DNA of 64,000 nt. Origin: Arbacia lixula (lineage: Eukaryota; Echinodermata; Echinoidea; Arbacioida; Arbaciidae). The notes under the pieces were generated by a model. The model did not search any database. It had not been told where the DNA came from and saw only the letters and a program-made list of their open reading frames with translations. The translations under genes were made by a program, and so were the position numbers. Shown here piece after piece: positions 20,506-32,193 of the stretch (the first letter of the stretch is position 1; each line of letters begins with the position of its first letter). Location: positions 22,061,426 through 22,125,425 of the forward strand of contig OZ022587.1 in the NCBI GenBank assembly GCA_963669155.1. Reading direction: 5' to 3'.

Positions 20506-21160
20506 AAAAAAAAAATGAGGCCTGTTTTTGAAGGCAAATAACATAAAAAAAACTTCTTTGCGGATTTCGATAAAAACTAAAAATATTTATTAAGAAACAT
20601 ATAATCTCAATCCCTGTCTAAAAAAATCCTGATCAGTATGCTTACAGAAGACCTCAGCAAAAGATCTCGCGAGCATGTCAAATTCCTTCATAATCTACGT
20701 GCAGCAAAATCTGCGCGTGAGATTTCGCGAGACGAAAAATAAAACGCTCACGATTTCTATAGAACGAGCGAGCGCTGCCGATTGACTGAGTAAGCAAACA
20801 TTAAGTTTCAAACTCTGTTGGAGACTAAAACCCCTAATGACTAATCATGACTAATCATGGGAACTGAATCCTGGCTCAACAACTACTGGGACATCTTTCC
20901 TCCTACTTTCAGGTATCAAGGAAAGATAGAACAGGAAGGGACTCTCGTGTGGGAGTTCAAAAGTGCAAATTTCATTTAATATTCCAAAAAATTAACAATT
21001 GATGAAATGTCACGCAACCTGTTTATAAAAATGGCATCCTTTGACCTTATGATGGATCAATTCCAGCTTGAGTCGAGTTTTTTTTTTTCACAAAACAATT
21101 AACACCCAGTATATTCAAGGTTTGGCCAACTCGGTCTCATTATGTAACATCGTGTATGTG
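20506..21160. other. No gene seen
   Basis: No inverted ends or convincing frames. An 8-9-bp direct repeat (GACTAATCATG) occurs at about 20839-20858. Confidence 0.4.
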
Positions 21161-21166
21161 CATGAT

Positions 21167-21168
<2 letters not shown>

Positions 21169-21229
<61 letters not shown>

Positions 21230-21302
21230 TGTGTGTGTGTGTTTGTGTGTGTCTGTGTGTCTGTGTGTGTGTGTCTGTGTGTGTGTGTGTGTTTGAGAGG
21301 AG

Positions 21303-21333
<31 letters not shown>

Positions 21334-21334
21334 C
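21169..21334. repeat. Compound microsatellite (GT)n-(GA)n
   Basis: About 120 bp of near-perfect GT repeat with interspersed GTTT/GTCT interruptions, then a block of about 35 bp of GA. Confidence 0.95.
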
Positions 21335-21477
21335 AATGGAGAAAGTGGGGAATAAAGAGAGAGGAGGATATATAAAAGAGAGAAAAGAAAAACATCAAAG
21401 AAAGATATAAAGAAAAAAAAGAGAATTAAGAAAGGAAGACAGAAATAGGTCATACGACAGACAGCTGATGAGGCAAC

Positions 21478-21690
21478 CTTGTGCATCCTTGCCATCTTCA
21501 AGACCAAAGTTCCTCGGATAAACTTTTGAGTATTCTGTCATCTGCATGATCTTCGGATTCAGGAGGAGTCTCTCGGCCAAACAGGTCATGGCAGGTGTAA
21601 GACACACTGTCAAAACCGTAACGAGCATCCCGAAACCAGCCCAAATCTGGAACAATGCAGCACCAAAGAAACCAAATCCCGCTTTATTTT
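21478..21690 (-). CDS. Candidate exon with a membrane-like segment, unrecognised
   Basis: On the minus strand an open frame of about 70 codons reads DDENKAGFGFFGAALFQIWAG, continues GMLVTVLTVCLTPAMTCLAERL and ends in a hydrophilic stretch NPKIMQMTEYSKVYPRNFG. The hydrophobic run of about 35 residues flanked by charged residues looks like membrane segments, and composition is less repetitive than in neighbouring frames. I see no strong splice sites: upstream the frame closes at a TGA a few codons before the hydrophobic run, and downstream it decays into low-complexity codons over the GA-rich DNA. I do not recognise the family. It could be one exon of a host gene, an exon relic or chance. The span given is approximate. 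Confidence 0.3.
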
Positions 21691-22054
21691 CGTCATCCTC
21701 CCAAGTACATCATCCTCCCGTGCGAGGCACCATTCCAGCGTATTTTCTTTCTCTGCAAATCTCCCGTAAATTCTCTCCTAATGCCCCCTCTCTCACCAGA
21801 ATGGTGTTGCTAGGGGCAACGGAGATCTAACGGGGGCACTTCCTGTTTTCTTGGGCTGTCTTGATGGCCTAACGTGGTTGTCATGTGAGGTAGGTGCTGC
21901 AAACGCTACGTGGGGATTCTGATCATTTGATTTTGCAAGATATGAAAAAATGATAAACTTTTGTGACATCATATTTACCTCCTACATTCTCAAAATGAAT
22001 GGGTATGGCACGTGCATGGTGTGCATGTAGTGTCATAGACGGGCTTACAGCGTG

Positions 22055-22390
22055 TTAAGGAGAATATACTGTACTGGGAAGACAAAAAGCCAATGGTCTT
22101 AAATTCAAGTATTGTCCATTTTAGAAACTTGCTGAAAGTTATTTGACTTCAAATGATCCACACATGGAATAATTAGTGATTAAATGACAATCCTCAAACT
22201 GTTCGGCCCGAACATTTTGAGGATTTGTTTATTTAATCACTGATTTCTCCAAATGTGGATCATTTTAGGCCAAATAACTTTCAGCAAGTTTCTAAAATGG
22301 ACAATACATTAATTTAAGACCAATGGCAAGAACATTGGTCACAATCACATTTTTGAAGGCTTTTTGTCTTCCCAGTACAGCATATTCATA
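22055..22390. mobile_element. Family F palindromic TTAA element, copy F1
   Basis: TTAA (22055-22058), then AGGAGAATATACTGTACTGGG. The right arm ends CCCAGTACAGCATATTC. Near-complementary arms meet at TTCGGCCCGAA near 22203-22213. Confidence 0.85.
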
Positions 22391-23618
22391 ATGCGTTATG
22401 GGGGATATTGGGGAAGCCTATAAAATAAGCTTGTGGGGTTATGGGCTCGCTGTTACAATACAATACATGAAATAATCATATCAAAAATAAATTATACATG
22501 TGTGGAGTTACAAGAACAAATGCTGTGAAGGGTGAACAAAAAAAAGAATCCATGGGAAATAGTGCGATAAGGTCATGAGAGTAAGAGGTGAAGGGCATAT
22601 GGGGTGAAAAGAACCGATATCTATGCGTCAGCAGGGGCTGTGTAAGATACTCAATCAATATGCATTCACTGATAGTGATTGATCGTGACATTAAGAATGA
22701 GTAATGAGGGAATGCGAGGGATGATCAGGTGTAATGCAATTGTGTTGAGCTGATCGAAGTGAAATTAACTGCCCACCAGCGGTTTATAACCATTTGATCT
22801 ACTCCCAGCTGGTCTACTCACCATTTCGTCTACAAGCAACCCCTTTAAAATACCGTTTCAGATTAAAATATTGGGTAAACTTAACAAAAAACCTCTTATC
22901 GATAACATAACCTCAATCATTAACCCTAATCCAGACCCCCTACCCCAATTCTAACCGGCGTGTGTCAGCTTGTCTTTGTAGACAGAAATAACACCCCACC
23001 AGCAAGGTCTAACTCTGTTTCATATTACTTTATACGTGTTATAATAAAGCCCAATTTGTAGTGATCGTATTTATTGAACTCATGACATCTCATGACGTCT
23101 CATGACGTGATTTTTATTAAAACAATTTTTTTGTTTCTTTGGAAGATACGATTATGAACGAAGAAATAAGTGTTACAAAGGTATTGATTTTTCTCTCATG
23201 AACGTCACATCATTAATACCTTGTCTTTTTTAGATATTAACTTGGTATATTTTGCATAAAGTTTCTTGTTAGTATGCATGGTATGTTTGAATGATATCAA
23301 GACCTATTCTAAAATATCGAAACGTGTTACCATTGATACAAATTATGCAAAGCCCTAATGAAATCAGTTTACTTGAAAGAAATGCTGAAGTTCAGGATGT
23401 CAATTAATAGAAAATATAAAAGGTATGGCAGTAAACTTTATAATTGCAGTTTTGGTTCAATTGGATATCGATCGTCGTACCATTTACATTCATAACTCTC
23501 GGGTTACTTTGCTAATTTTGTAAGGGTTTTTTTTTTTGTTTCTTTGGTTTAGCCGTTCATAATTATGGAGAATAACGTGTTGGGTCTGGTGTAGAAATGT
23601 ATTTCCAATTTGAAAACA
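22391..23618. other. No gene seen
   Basis: AT-rich. A few simple direct repeats occur (CATGACATCTCATGACGTCTC at about 23080-23103). No coding frame or element ends recognised. Confidence 0.4.
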
Positions 23619-24073
23619 GGCAGACAGGGTGTCCCTTTTTGCAGGTCAAAAGATTCACTTTGGTAAAGAGAAAAACACGGAAAATGGAAGACGATACTGT
23701 ATCAGAACTTCCCTCCCAAAAATAGTGCTGGAAACTGACTTAAAGCGAAGTTATAGCTATCAGTAAGGTGTGAGGAGGTTTTAGGCGGGTCGTCCGAAAC
23801 CTACAGCCAAGAGACCGGAGACCAATGTGCGCTTTGGTCTGCATCGTTCCGCTCCACAGTGCATGCGTTCAATGGGAGCAATGCACGCAATCGCGCGCTG
23901 ACAGTGACAATACAAGTATGAATGTAGACTATGCTCGCTGCGTTTCAAATGTAAACAGGGATAGTTTTCCAGAATATGTTCGTGAAGCTATAGCTGATAT
24001 TTCATACACGTTATCGTTAGGGTTTCCTGCCGAGTATGGGATGACTTTTGCAAAAGGGACTCCCTGTCTTTAA
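23619..24073 (+). mobile_element. Family E TTAA element, copy E2
   Basis: The left end contains GACAGGGTGTCCCTTTTTGC, and the right end GCAAAAGGGACTCCCTGTC is followed by TTAA at 24070-24073. This gives an inverted terminal repeat of about 20 bp. Body as in E6. Confidence 0.85.
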
Positions 24074-24418
24074 AGAGAGTAGGAGAGGGGTAATTAGAAG
24101 AAGAAGAAAGACGTCAAAAGGGGGCAATGTGGGGGTTGTGTGCTTTGTGTTTCGCTTGCCAGGATGACGTCTGTTTCCTTGCATTGAGGTTGAGGGAGAG
24201 AGTGCATTTCAGCATGTGAACAATGCTATATCTAGCTTGAGGAGTCTTGGGGAAGACAGGGGGAAATAAGCGAACAAGGAGGGAAGGAAAGGTTTAGAGA
24301 GGGGGGAATAAAGGGTGCATATGATGACAGAGCTGAGAGACAACGAGGCTGGTAAGCAATAAAGACATTTTAAATAAAAAAGCACATGCAAAATGTGGAC
24401 AACGCAACGAGAACAAAG

Positions 24419-24583
24419 ACCATGGCACCGTAAGATAAAGGTTTGCGATCAATCGCAAATTTCAAAGACAAATTCTGATTGGTTACTGGTCAGTCTTTTG
24501 AACAAAAAGTGCATGCAACAATGATGTTGATTGGCCATTGCCATTTTGCGATTGATTGCAAACCTTTATGTTACGGGGCCCAT
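24419..24583. mobile_element. Family C short foldback element (GCGATCAATCGC type), copy C1
   Basis: The left arm ATAAAGGTTTGCGATCAATC is mirrored by the right arm GATTGATTGCAAACCTTTAT, ending in ACGGGGCCC. About 165 bp. Confidence 0.8.
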
Positions 24584-25200
24584 GAAAGCAAAGTTGTGCG
24601 GGAGAGATTAACGTCGATTAATATGAAATGAATATATATTAATGAAATGAATAACCTTTAAAAATAGGAGATGACTGTAATTTTAATCAAAAAAGTTGAG
24701 CGTACACCAGAACTTTAATGCTGAAGCTGTCGTGGTTATTCTTAAAGATATAACGTAGAATTAAGGTTTAAGAATCTCTTACTAATGCTCATACCTTAAA
24801 CGATTTTCCCATAATGCATTCTTATTTGCATTGTAACACAAACTATCAAACATTTGACTATGTTCTGCTTATTTTGGAGATAAAAAGACTATACATCAAA
24901 AAAAAAATCCTAGCAAAGTACGTGGTAGTTCCTTGCCATGCATTTAGTAAAATCTGACATGCGTCAGTAAACCTTGTCTAGTAACTCTTTGCATGGTTGT
25001 CTTTTTATAAAACTTTCCTCAGCATGGTCCAAGCGAGGCTATAAGGATGCTTAGCATAACATACAGACTTAGTATTATGTTTAGTCACATCAGCCTCGAA
25101 CCAAGGCTACTGCCATTGTTGAGGATGTAGTTGCTTCCGAGTGGACCCCTTGCCCAGCCCTTGTGGCTCGGATGGTTAACTCTCTTTTTGCCATGGGTGA
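24584..25200. other. No gene seen
   Basis: AT-rich sequence without recognised features. Confidence 0.4.
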
Positions 25201-25565
25201 ATATTCTCACCAGTAATGCACATAAATCACATAGCGCAACAACCTGGGCCCTGTTGTATAAAACTTACCATTGATATTCTCACCAGTAAGGCACATAAAT
25301 CACATAGCGCAACAACCTGGGCCCTGTTGCATAAAACTTACCATTGATATTCTTACCAGTAATGCACATAAATCACATAGCGCAACAACCTGGGCCCTGT
25401 TGTATAAAACTTACCATTGATATTCTCACCAGTAAGGCACATAAATCACATAGCGCAACAACCTGGGCCCTGTTGCATAAAACTTACCATTGATATTCTT
25501 ACCAGTAATGCACATAAATCACATAGCGCAACAACCTGGGCCCTGTTACATAAAACTTACCATTG
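25201..25565. repeat. 73-bp tandem array ending inside a foldback element
   Basis: Five units start at 25201, 25274, 25347, 25420 and 25493. Each joins about 37 bp of flank (CACATAAATCACATAGCGCA) to the left arm of a family B element (GGGCCCTGTTGTATAAAACT). The last unit continues into the complete element B4. Units 2 and 4 share AAGGC and TTGCATA variants while units 3 and 5 share TTCTTACC, so there is a 146-bp higher-order repeat. Confidence 0.92.
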
Positions 25566-25698
25566 ATGGTAACTTCGCCATCAATGGCAACTTCTATGGC
25601 AACCTTGAATTTGATTGGCTGTTCAGCAATGTTACCGTGGTAGTTACCATTGATGATAGAGTTACTATCAATGGTAAGTTTCATGCAACGGGGCCCTG
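25546..25698. mobile_element. Family B short foldback element, copy B4
   Basis: GGGCCCTGTTACATAAAACT at the left is mirrored by AGTTTCATGCAACGGGGCCC at the right. Internal TTACCATTGATGGTAA. About 153 bp, well preserved. Confidence 0.9.
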
Positions 25699-25720
25699 GA
25701 ATAGGAAGAGTTAACTCTTA

Positions 25721-26209
25721 CAAGGACAGTCCACCCAGAAATTAAGTTGGTTTTAATAAAAGCCGAACCATGAAAGAAACATAATTATATGTGATGCGTT
25801 GACAGAAATCCATCAAAGGATAAGAAATCTTAATTTTGTGATTGAACGTGCGAGGTGCTTCTCTATTATGTTGTGTGCTGTATGCTTCCATAAATTGTTC
25901 TTTCCCTTTTTGATAAAGGAATTGATGTTTTCATAGATGTATTTATGTAAAAAGTGTGTCTTTTGGTAAATCAAATGCACAGGTAAAATGATGCATATCC
26001 TTTTTAGAAATTGGACATTTTAAAAAACACTTATTAGACAACATATAGGAGCGCAACTCGCACGTGACGTCACAAAATCCAAACTTTAAAACGTCGTAAT
26101 TGTCTAATCCTCTGACAGATTTCATCAAACCTTCACTCATATGTTTCTCTCATGTTTCTGTTTTTTTTTTTCAAAACCAACTTAACTTCAAGGTAGACTT
26201 TCCCTTTAA
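25721..26209. mobile_element. Family A foldback element, copy A3
   Basis: The left arm starts GGACAGTCCACCC. The right arm ends GTAGACTTTCCCT and TTAA (26206-26209). It lies directly next to B4. CRE core TGACGTCA in the right arm. Confidence 0.8.
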
Positions 26210-26259
26210 GCGTCAGTTTCTAAGGATTCCATAGGCAGCAGTTTACGTGGTAGACGAGG

Positions 26260-27185
26260 AATTGAATCTTGCATTGTCATTGGCATGAGCATGTGAAATA
26301 AGCCAATGTATTTTCAAGGCCTGGTAATGTAAAGTTCTGCTCTCTCATTTCCATTGGCATGGAGATGTGTAGTAAGCTAATGTGTTTTCAAGGCCCGGTA
26401 ATGTAAGGGATAACTCTCTCGTTGCCATTGTCATGAATATTGTAAGTAATCCAATAGGTTTCTCAAAGCCTGGTAATGTATGGGCTAACTCTTTCATTAC
26501 CACTGACATACGAATATAAAGTAAGCCAATGGGGTTATCCAAGGCCTGGAGCTACGAACGACTTTACGCAAGGCTGGTCTCCGTTCATTGTGCTAAATCA
26601 GATTCTCAATGATTTTGATTCCCATCAGCTAAAGTTGAAATTTGATCTTTATCAATCAAAATATTTGTTGTTAACAAATGTCTGAATACAAAGTTTACGA
26701 CTAGTCAAATTTACTTAGGATTGTTGGAAATAAACACCATGTTAAAATAGGAACAAATTAGGGTATCTGATTTAGCCCAAGAAGGGGTCACTAGTTGTGC
26801 GTTAAGTCGTTCTTAGCTTACGAACAGCTTGGTGAAACACCCCCTGGTAACGTATGGGTTAAGTATTACACAGACAGGCAGCCGTTTAATCATAACGTTA
26901 CATTAGTTCAAGACAGCCCTGGTAATGTACGGGCTAAATCTCTCATTGTCATTGGCATGAACATGTGAATTTAACCAATGGGTTTTGCAAGGTCTGGTAA
27001 TGTATGGGTTAAGCATTACACAGACAGGCAGCCGTTTAATCATAAAGTTACATTAGTGCAAGACGGCCCTGGTAATGTCTTGGTAGACGAGGTAGCTAAT
27101 TCTCTCATTGCCATTGGCATGAACATGTGAAGTTAACCAATGGGTTTTGCAAGGCCTGGTAATGTAAGGGTTAAGCTTTAGCAGA
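26260..27185. repeat. Diverged tandem array (about 75-80-bp units), interrupted by a TIR element
   Basis: Units alternate a block CATTGGCATGAACATGTGAA...CAAGGCCTGGTAATGTA with a block CACAGACAGGCAGCCGTTTA...AGACGGCCCTGGTAATGT. At least six copies of the first and two near-identical copies of the second are present. The array is split at 26550-26844 by an insertion. Confidence 0.8.
26550..26844. mobile_element. TIR element inserted in the tandem array
   Basis: The left end GCTACGAACGACTTTACGCA is mirrored near the right end by TGCGTTAAGTCGTTCTTAGC, and the outer bases end GAAACACCCCC. About 295 bp, non-coding. Confidence 0.65.
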
Positions 27186-27874
27186 CTGGCAGCTGAGCGG
27201 TCTACGAAGGCAGGCCAGTTTCCCCAGCTTCCTCCCGGCTGCTGACGGGAGCTAGGCAACGGCCGGCTAGCTGAGGGCACTACAGGATGAAGCCATAGGG
27301 GGCGACATGTTTCACTGAACGAGTTGTGCGTATCTCCCTCTCATGTCTCCAGCTTGTTATGCCAATCCATTGTCACGATTGTGTGACATGATCACAGTTG
27401 TGATTTCAAAACAGACCTGACATTGATGCGCGCTAGTTAAAAAAAAAAAAAGCAGACAATTAATTTCTCCGTAGCTGTAGACGGACTCGAGTTTCTTTCG
27501 CTTTCGGGAGACCATAAGGACTACTGGACGTTTGGATTGTTAACTAGTATTCGTGTGTGGTTTGGAGAACAGGAGATATTTACCTCTTGGTTAGCCAGGA
27601 CGACCGCTGCTACTGTATGTGATTCGTGTGTAATGGGTGTGACAATCCTTGAATCAAGGGCACATTCATTGTGACAAGCTTGCGATTAAGCTTCGTGAGC
27701 TGGCATGCGAGATCCATTCTTCCTTAGAAGCAGGTGTAATCATATTGTGTGAATTATGTTTTTGATTGATTAATGTAGTGACATTCTTGAGTGAGGAAAC
27801 TTCAAGTCTTTGTGAGCCAAAGACAGTGCAGCTCTATAGGCCTTGTGTTGAAAAGTACATAAAGACACACTTAA
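27186..27874. other. No gene seen
   Basis: Mixed composition, CpG-richer than average around 27185-27310. No supported frame or splice structure. Confidence 0.4.
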
Positions 27875-28400
27875 AGATTTAACCGTTACCTTTTAAGGTC
27901 ACATCGCAACTACATGGGTATAGACATCAAGTACATTGTCAATGCACCGCATTCATGGACTGCATAGTAAATAGATTGCTCTCGGATCCTCAGGATCGTT
28001 ATCATGATACATTTGTCATGAAAGGAGTTGTGTTGGAAAAAATAAATACATGGCATTTCAAGAGTTAAGCGTTAGCTTTTGAGGTCACATCGCAACTGGG
28101 ACTAGTCATCAAGTACATTGTCAGTACATTTCAATCGTGGACTGCACAGTGAATAGATCATGCTCTCGGATCGTCGGAATCGATATCCTGATACATATGT
28201 GATGAAAGGATTTGTGTTGGAAAAATACATACTTGACATTTAAAGAGTTAAGCGTTAACTTTTGAGGTCACATCGCAATTTGGACTAGTCATCAAGTACG
28301 TTGTCAATAGATCGCGTTCATGGACTGTATAGTGAATAGATACTGCTCTCGGTACGTCAGGATTGGTGCCATGATACAGTGATCGTAACACCGAGATTCT
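27875..28400. repeat. Three tandem copies of an approximately 184-bp unit
   Basis: Units begin near 27875, 28061 and 28244 and share GAGGTCACATCGCAA, CATCAAGTACATTGTCA, GTGAATAGAT, CTCTCGGAT and GATGAAAGGA. Confidence 0.9.
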
Positions 28401-28855
28401 GTCACAGGTAATAGTTATTTGTGCGTCCTAGGAAGTTAACCCTCTTAGTACCAAGCTACTCAGAGTGCATGAAATACGCACCTGTGGGACTGAAGGATTA
28501 AGACGGAATGCTTGATGTGATTACCGCCAAAAACAGCAATGGATTCCGCTTCTGCAAAGCAACAAGGCACATGTAGCAGCACCAATTTATGTAAGTGTAA
28601 AGTGTGAATCTAGATACAATGATGGTGTGTACTTTGTTAGAATGATCAAGAATGTGTGAAACGTACATCATTGGAATGGTGTAGAGGTTGTTTTGCGAGG
28701 TGCCTAACACCTTGGTTCGTCGGGTAAACCGCCCACTGGGAGCGGGTTGCCGCTTGCCGCCGTCGCTGGCCGTAGCGGCACTCCTTTTAGAAGTGTCGCA
28801 TGGTACCTGCTTCCCAGGAAAGTAGTGGGCCATCCCAGATCTGTAGCCCTTTCAT
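28401..28855. other. No gene seen
   Basis: Unique-looking sequence with no supported frame. Confidence 0.4.
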
Positions 28856-29340
28856 TACCAGGAAAACCTTTTGGCATACTTCAGCGGCTGAATTCAGCAA
28901 AAGGAAATTTGAACATATAACTCCGATCCTACGTAGTCTCCACTGGCTCCCGATAAGGGCTCGTGTTCAGTTTAAAATCCTCACTCTTGTATTCAAATGC
29001 TTATGTGGAAATGCTCCTGTCTATCTTACTGAACTCATCAAAACATACCAGCCTACTCGTAATCTTTGTTCTCAATCAAAAAATCTTCTCTCTGAAATTC
29101 GTGTAAAATCTAAGACATTCGGTGATACAGCTTTTGCAAATACGTCTCCCAAATTATGGAATAACTTCCCCCAAGGCATTAGATTATTGACAGACTTCGA
29201 TCAATTCAAATCAAGACTAAAGACGCATCTGTTTGATAATTATTAGTTATTTTCAAATTCTTACATAATCAATTTTTACTTTCACACGCATAGAGACTAT
29301 TTGAATGGTATTATGCGTCTCTAAGAATTGAATATTATTA
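28856..29340 (+). mobile_element. CR1/L2-type LINE, 3'-terminal fragment
   Basis: An open frame to 29246 ends in the typical CR1/L2 C-terminus: HITPILRSLHWLPIRARVQF, then KCLCGNAPVYLTELI, FGDTAFANTSPKLWNNFPQ and FDQFKSRLKTHLFDNY. The reverse transcriptase and endonuclease domains are missing, a usual 5' truncation. The non-coding tail ends in an ATT repeat at about 29332-29348. The listed frame would begin upstream of the LINE homology, so the first 25 or so codons are probably not LINE protein. The coding part shows no stop and may be fairly young. Confidence 0.88.
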
Positions 29341-29348
29341 TTATTATT

Positions 29349-29738
29349 ACTTCACATCTCCTCATCAACGATAATTTGTATTACTATCGTATGTATATAT
29401 AACCATTTTAAAACTCTAGCACCGCAGCGGGGGGAGGGGGGATGTACGTCACTATTATGTTTCACATTGCATGAATTGGACCTATATAGGTTATACTTGT
29501 GGTTCATGAAATATTTTTTTTTTGTCTGCACTAAAACACAGGTAAACACTACCTGCGAATCAAATACGATATCCATTTACTATACTTGCAATCTGCCTTT
29601 TAGACAATCTACTGGCGTGACTAGTAGATTGACACATACTTAATAACATATACACTAATACAAGCCGAACATGACAGGGTGTGGATAAGGAATGTATTAT
29701 TCATGGTTGGACGAGTAAGCTAAAGATAAATCATTCTC
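29349..29738. other. No gene seen
   Basis: AT-rich. A G-run lies at 29430-29440. Nothing recognised. Confidence 0.4.
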
Positions 29739-29905
29739 AACCATTTTAAGAGGTGTCGAGTCGTGTAATTTCGATTTTTCTTCTTCCAGGTTGGAACATG
29801 TTGGAATGTCTGGCTTATTCTGAGCCATTTTCAGAGGTATTGAGTCGCGTAATCTCGATTTTTCTTTTTTCCTGGTTGGAATGTCTGGCTTATTTTCCCC
29901 TCACA
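29739..29905. repeat. Tandem duplication of about 85 bp
   Basis: Two copies share TAATTTCGATTTTTCTTCTT / TAATCTCGATTTTTCTTTTT and GGAATGTCTGGCTTATT. Confidence 0.8.
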
Positions 29906-29914
29906 AAGGATACA

Positions 29915-30165
29915 ATACAGCCCTACATTGGCAAAAGGAAGTGAGTGACAAATCACTCAAATTTGGGTTATTGGTACTATGTACCGAGCATTCCCTACAT
30001 ACACACAAAATCTGGAGAAGATATATTCATCTTGCTGCGAGATATTCAATCTAACATGATGTGGTGTTGCACTGATGCCAATGTGAGTGACGGACACGTT
30101 TGCTTATTTACAAGAAAAGTCTCTTTTGTTAGTTGCTTCTTTTTGTCAAATAAAGACTAAAATAG
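29915..30165 (+). repeat. Family J dispersed repeat
   Basis: Shares GTGACAAATCACT, CATTCCCTACATAC, CTGCGAGATATTCA and TTGCTTATTTACAAG with 47818-48060 and, reversed, with 16310-16460 and 49395-49520. Terminal structure is not clear. Non-coding. Confidence 0.6.
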
Positions 30166-30314
30166 GATAGGAATCATGTGGCTGGGTTCGGCTTGAATGA
30201 CAGTAGCAAGTTGGTGGCATTTCTTTGCAGACATCTGGACACGAGTGATTGTATGACACTGTATGAGACAATGGGAATTGACAATGACTATTGCTTTTTC
30301 TTTATTATTATGTT

Positions 30315-30695
30315 TGTTTTCATGCCTCCGCAACGGATGGCATTATGTTTCCGGGTTTGGCCCGTCCGTCTGGATCTCGTGCACGCGATAACTAACAAAA
30401 TGATTGACCGAATTTCATCGAACTTGGCGCAATAATAACTTTCCATGTTAATTAGATGCTCAAGGCGCTTCAGAGCAAATTAAAGAGAGAAAAGAGATGG
30501 CGTATGACACGTCTCTCTCAATCAAGTTGTATTTAATAGCCAAATAGCAAATTTTACTATCGTTTCAAGGCAATTATTTCCATGCATGACAAGATGAAAT
30601 TTTACTAAATATTCAATATTTTGGCAGTACTTCAGGGTTCAGGAGGGCGGAGGCATACCAGTCCACTGCGTGCAGTGGACTTTCTCTAGTCTAAT
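30315..30695. mobile_element. Short element with CATGCCTCCGC / GCGGAGGCAT ends
   Basis: The left CATGCCTCCGCAACGGA and right GGGCGGAGGCATACC are inverted. A perfect 20-bp palindrome (GTCCACTGCG paired with CGCAGTGGAC, overlapping centre) lies at 30661-30680. Non-coding. Confidence 0.55.
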
Positions 30696-31430
30696 ATTTA
30701 AACAATTATGATTCACCTGTCGCCACCGTGCACTTGTCCAGGGACACACCTCATTAACTCCTTGCGTGAACTCATTAAATCGCTGCTCTATGTGATTTGT
30801 AAGTATAACTGGTGCTAAAATGCATCACGTGTGCTCATAAAGAGTTAAATAGAAAATAATATTACATCTACTTAATTATGTGCATATAGCGCATCATAAA
30901 CATGTACCTGTCTCTATACGCTTACCCTCGTATCAAAATATCAGCCTGCAGAGCAGACACACAATATGTTCATCAGAACAATTAATTAACAATTTATGTT
31001 ATTTTTTTCAAAGGGATCCAGTTCACAAGCTTTGTTTCCTTGTACCCCTCCACAGTCTCAGTTTACTGTATCATTACAAAATTTATTTGATGTATGCTTT
31101 TCAATGTGTATATGTATATGAGCTGTGGAAATAATCAATTTAGAATTACAACAATACTAGTATGCTTATTAACCTACTGGAGAACCGGTAAGTTAGTTGT
31201 ATGATAATTGATCATTACGATATCTAAACAAAGGCAGTCGCCAATTATAAATTGAATCCATGAACTAATTATGTAAATTACATGAAACATCTATATATCA
31301 ATTCAATTTAAAGATAATTAACTAATAGGTCTTTAGTTACTTCTTGGTCACATGTACAGTGTGCGATTGACATGGTATTGTTTAAATTGTTGGAAGTGTA
31401 TAAGTGGTAGAGATACGTGGACCCGTTATC
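30696..31430. other. No gene seen
   Basis: AT-rich DNA without recognised features. Confidence 0.4.
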
Positions 31431-31432
31431 AC

Positions 31433-31622
31433 TTACGACCCATTCAGCATCCCTTACGACCCATTCAGCATCCCTTACGACCCATTCAGCATCCCTTACG
31501 ACCCATTCAGAATCACTTAAGACCCATTCAGAATCACTTAAGACCCATTCAGAATCTCTTAAGACCCATTCAGAATCACTTACGACCCATTCAGAATCAC
31601 TTACGACCCATTCAGAATCACT
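31433..31622. repeat. 21-bp minisatellite, nine units
   Basis: Units TTACGACCCATTCAGCATCCC (three) then TTACGACCCATTCAGAATCAC-type (six) in two homogeneous blocks. Because 21 is divisible by three, several frames on both strands stay open as 7-residue peptide repeats such as RPIQNHL and SDSEWVV. That openness follows from the periodicity and is not evidence of a gene. Confidence 0.95.
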
Positions 31623-31957
31623 CGCAATGCATTTCTGAATACCACCAAACATACATCCGACCAAACACATCAAACAGTACGCATGCGCCTGCTTTAAAAC
31701 CTTGATAACTTGATAACATACTGTTTTAGCTATAATTGCAAAGTCTTACCAAAATGAAATCATATATTTCTACACTCAACAGAAATGAACTGATTGAATT
31801 TAGTCTAGATATCTTTATTTCCAATTCAGACATCAAGCAGCTGGCATAAAGGCATTGATTGTTTCTCATGATGGTAAAAAGTTTGTAAGTCACATTTATG
31901 ACCCTTTTTATCTCAAATTTGTGACTAACTTCCGGTTCACCCGATTTGATAGCTTTT
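31623..31957. other. No gene seen
   Basis: No recognised feature before the LINE target site. Confidence 0.4.
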
Positions 31958-32193
31958 AACGAATGTCATTTGGCAATTGGCTTTTCTAGGGAGCAGACGT
32001 GTATTTGTTCCGCTCCAATTATTGAGTGGATGTGACCGGTTTCGAATGGAAGTGACTGTTGATTTTTGCATCAGATGAAAGCGGATCGAACAACGAATCT
32101 GGTGAATTACATAATATTGTTTTTATGTGAGAGGCTACGACGAACTTGCCGTTAAAAAGAACAAATTTCGTCAAATTTTAGACTCGGATCTAT

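Noticed and set aside
21068-21507. Several ORFs of 68-130 residues rich in Cys/Val or Thr/His
   Set aside because: They are translations of the GT and GA microsatellites.
28498-28833. Minus-strand ORF of 111 residues
   Set aside because: No recognisable motif; random-looking composition.
31308-31705. Repeat-protein ORFs of 73-121 residues on both strands
   Set aside because: They follow from a 21-bp unit without stop codons; the flanks show no coding signal or splice sites.
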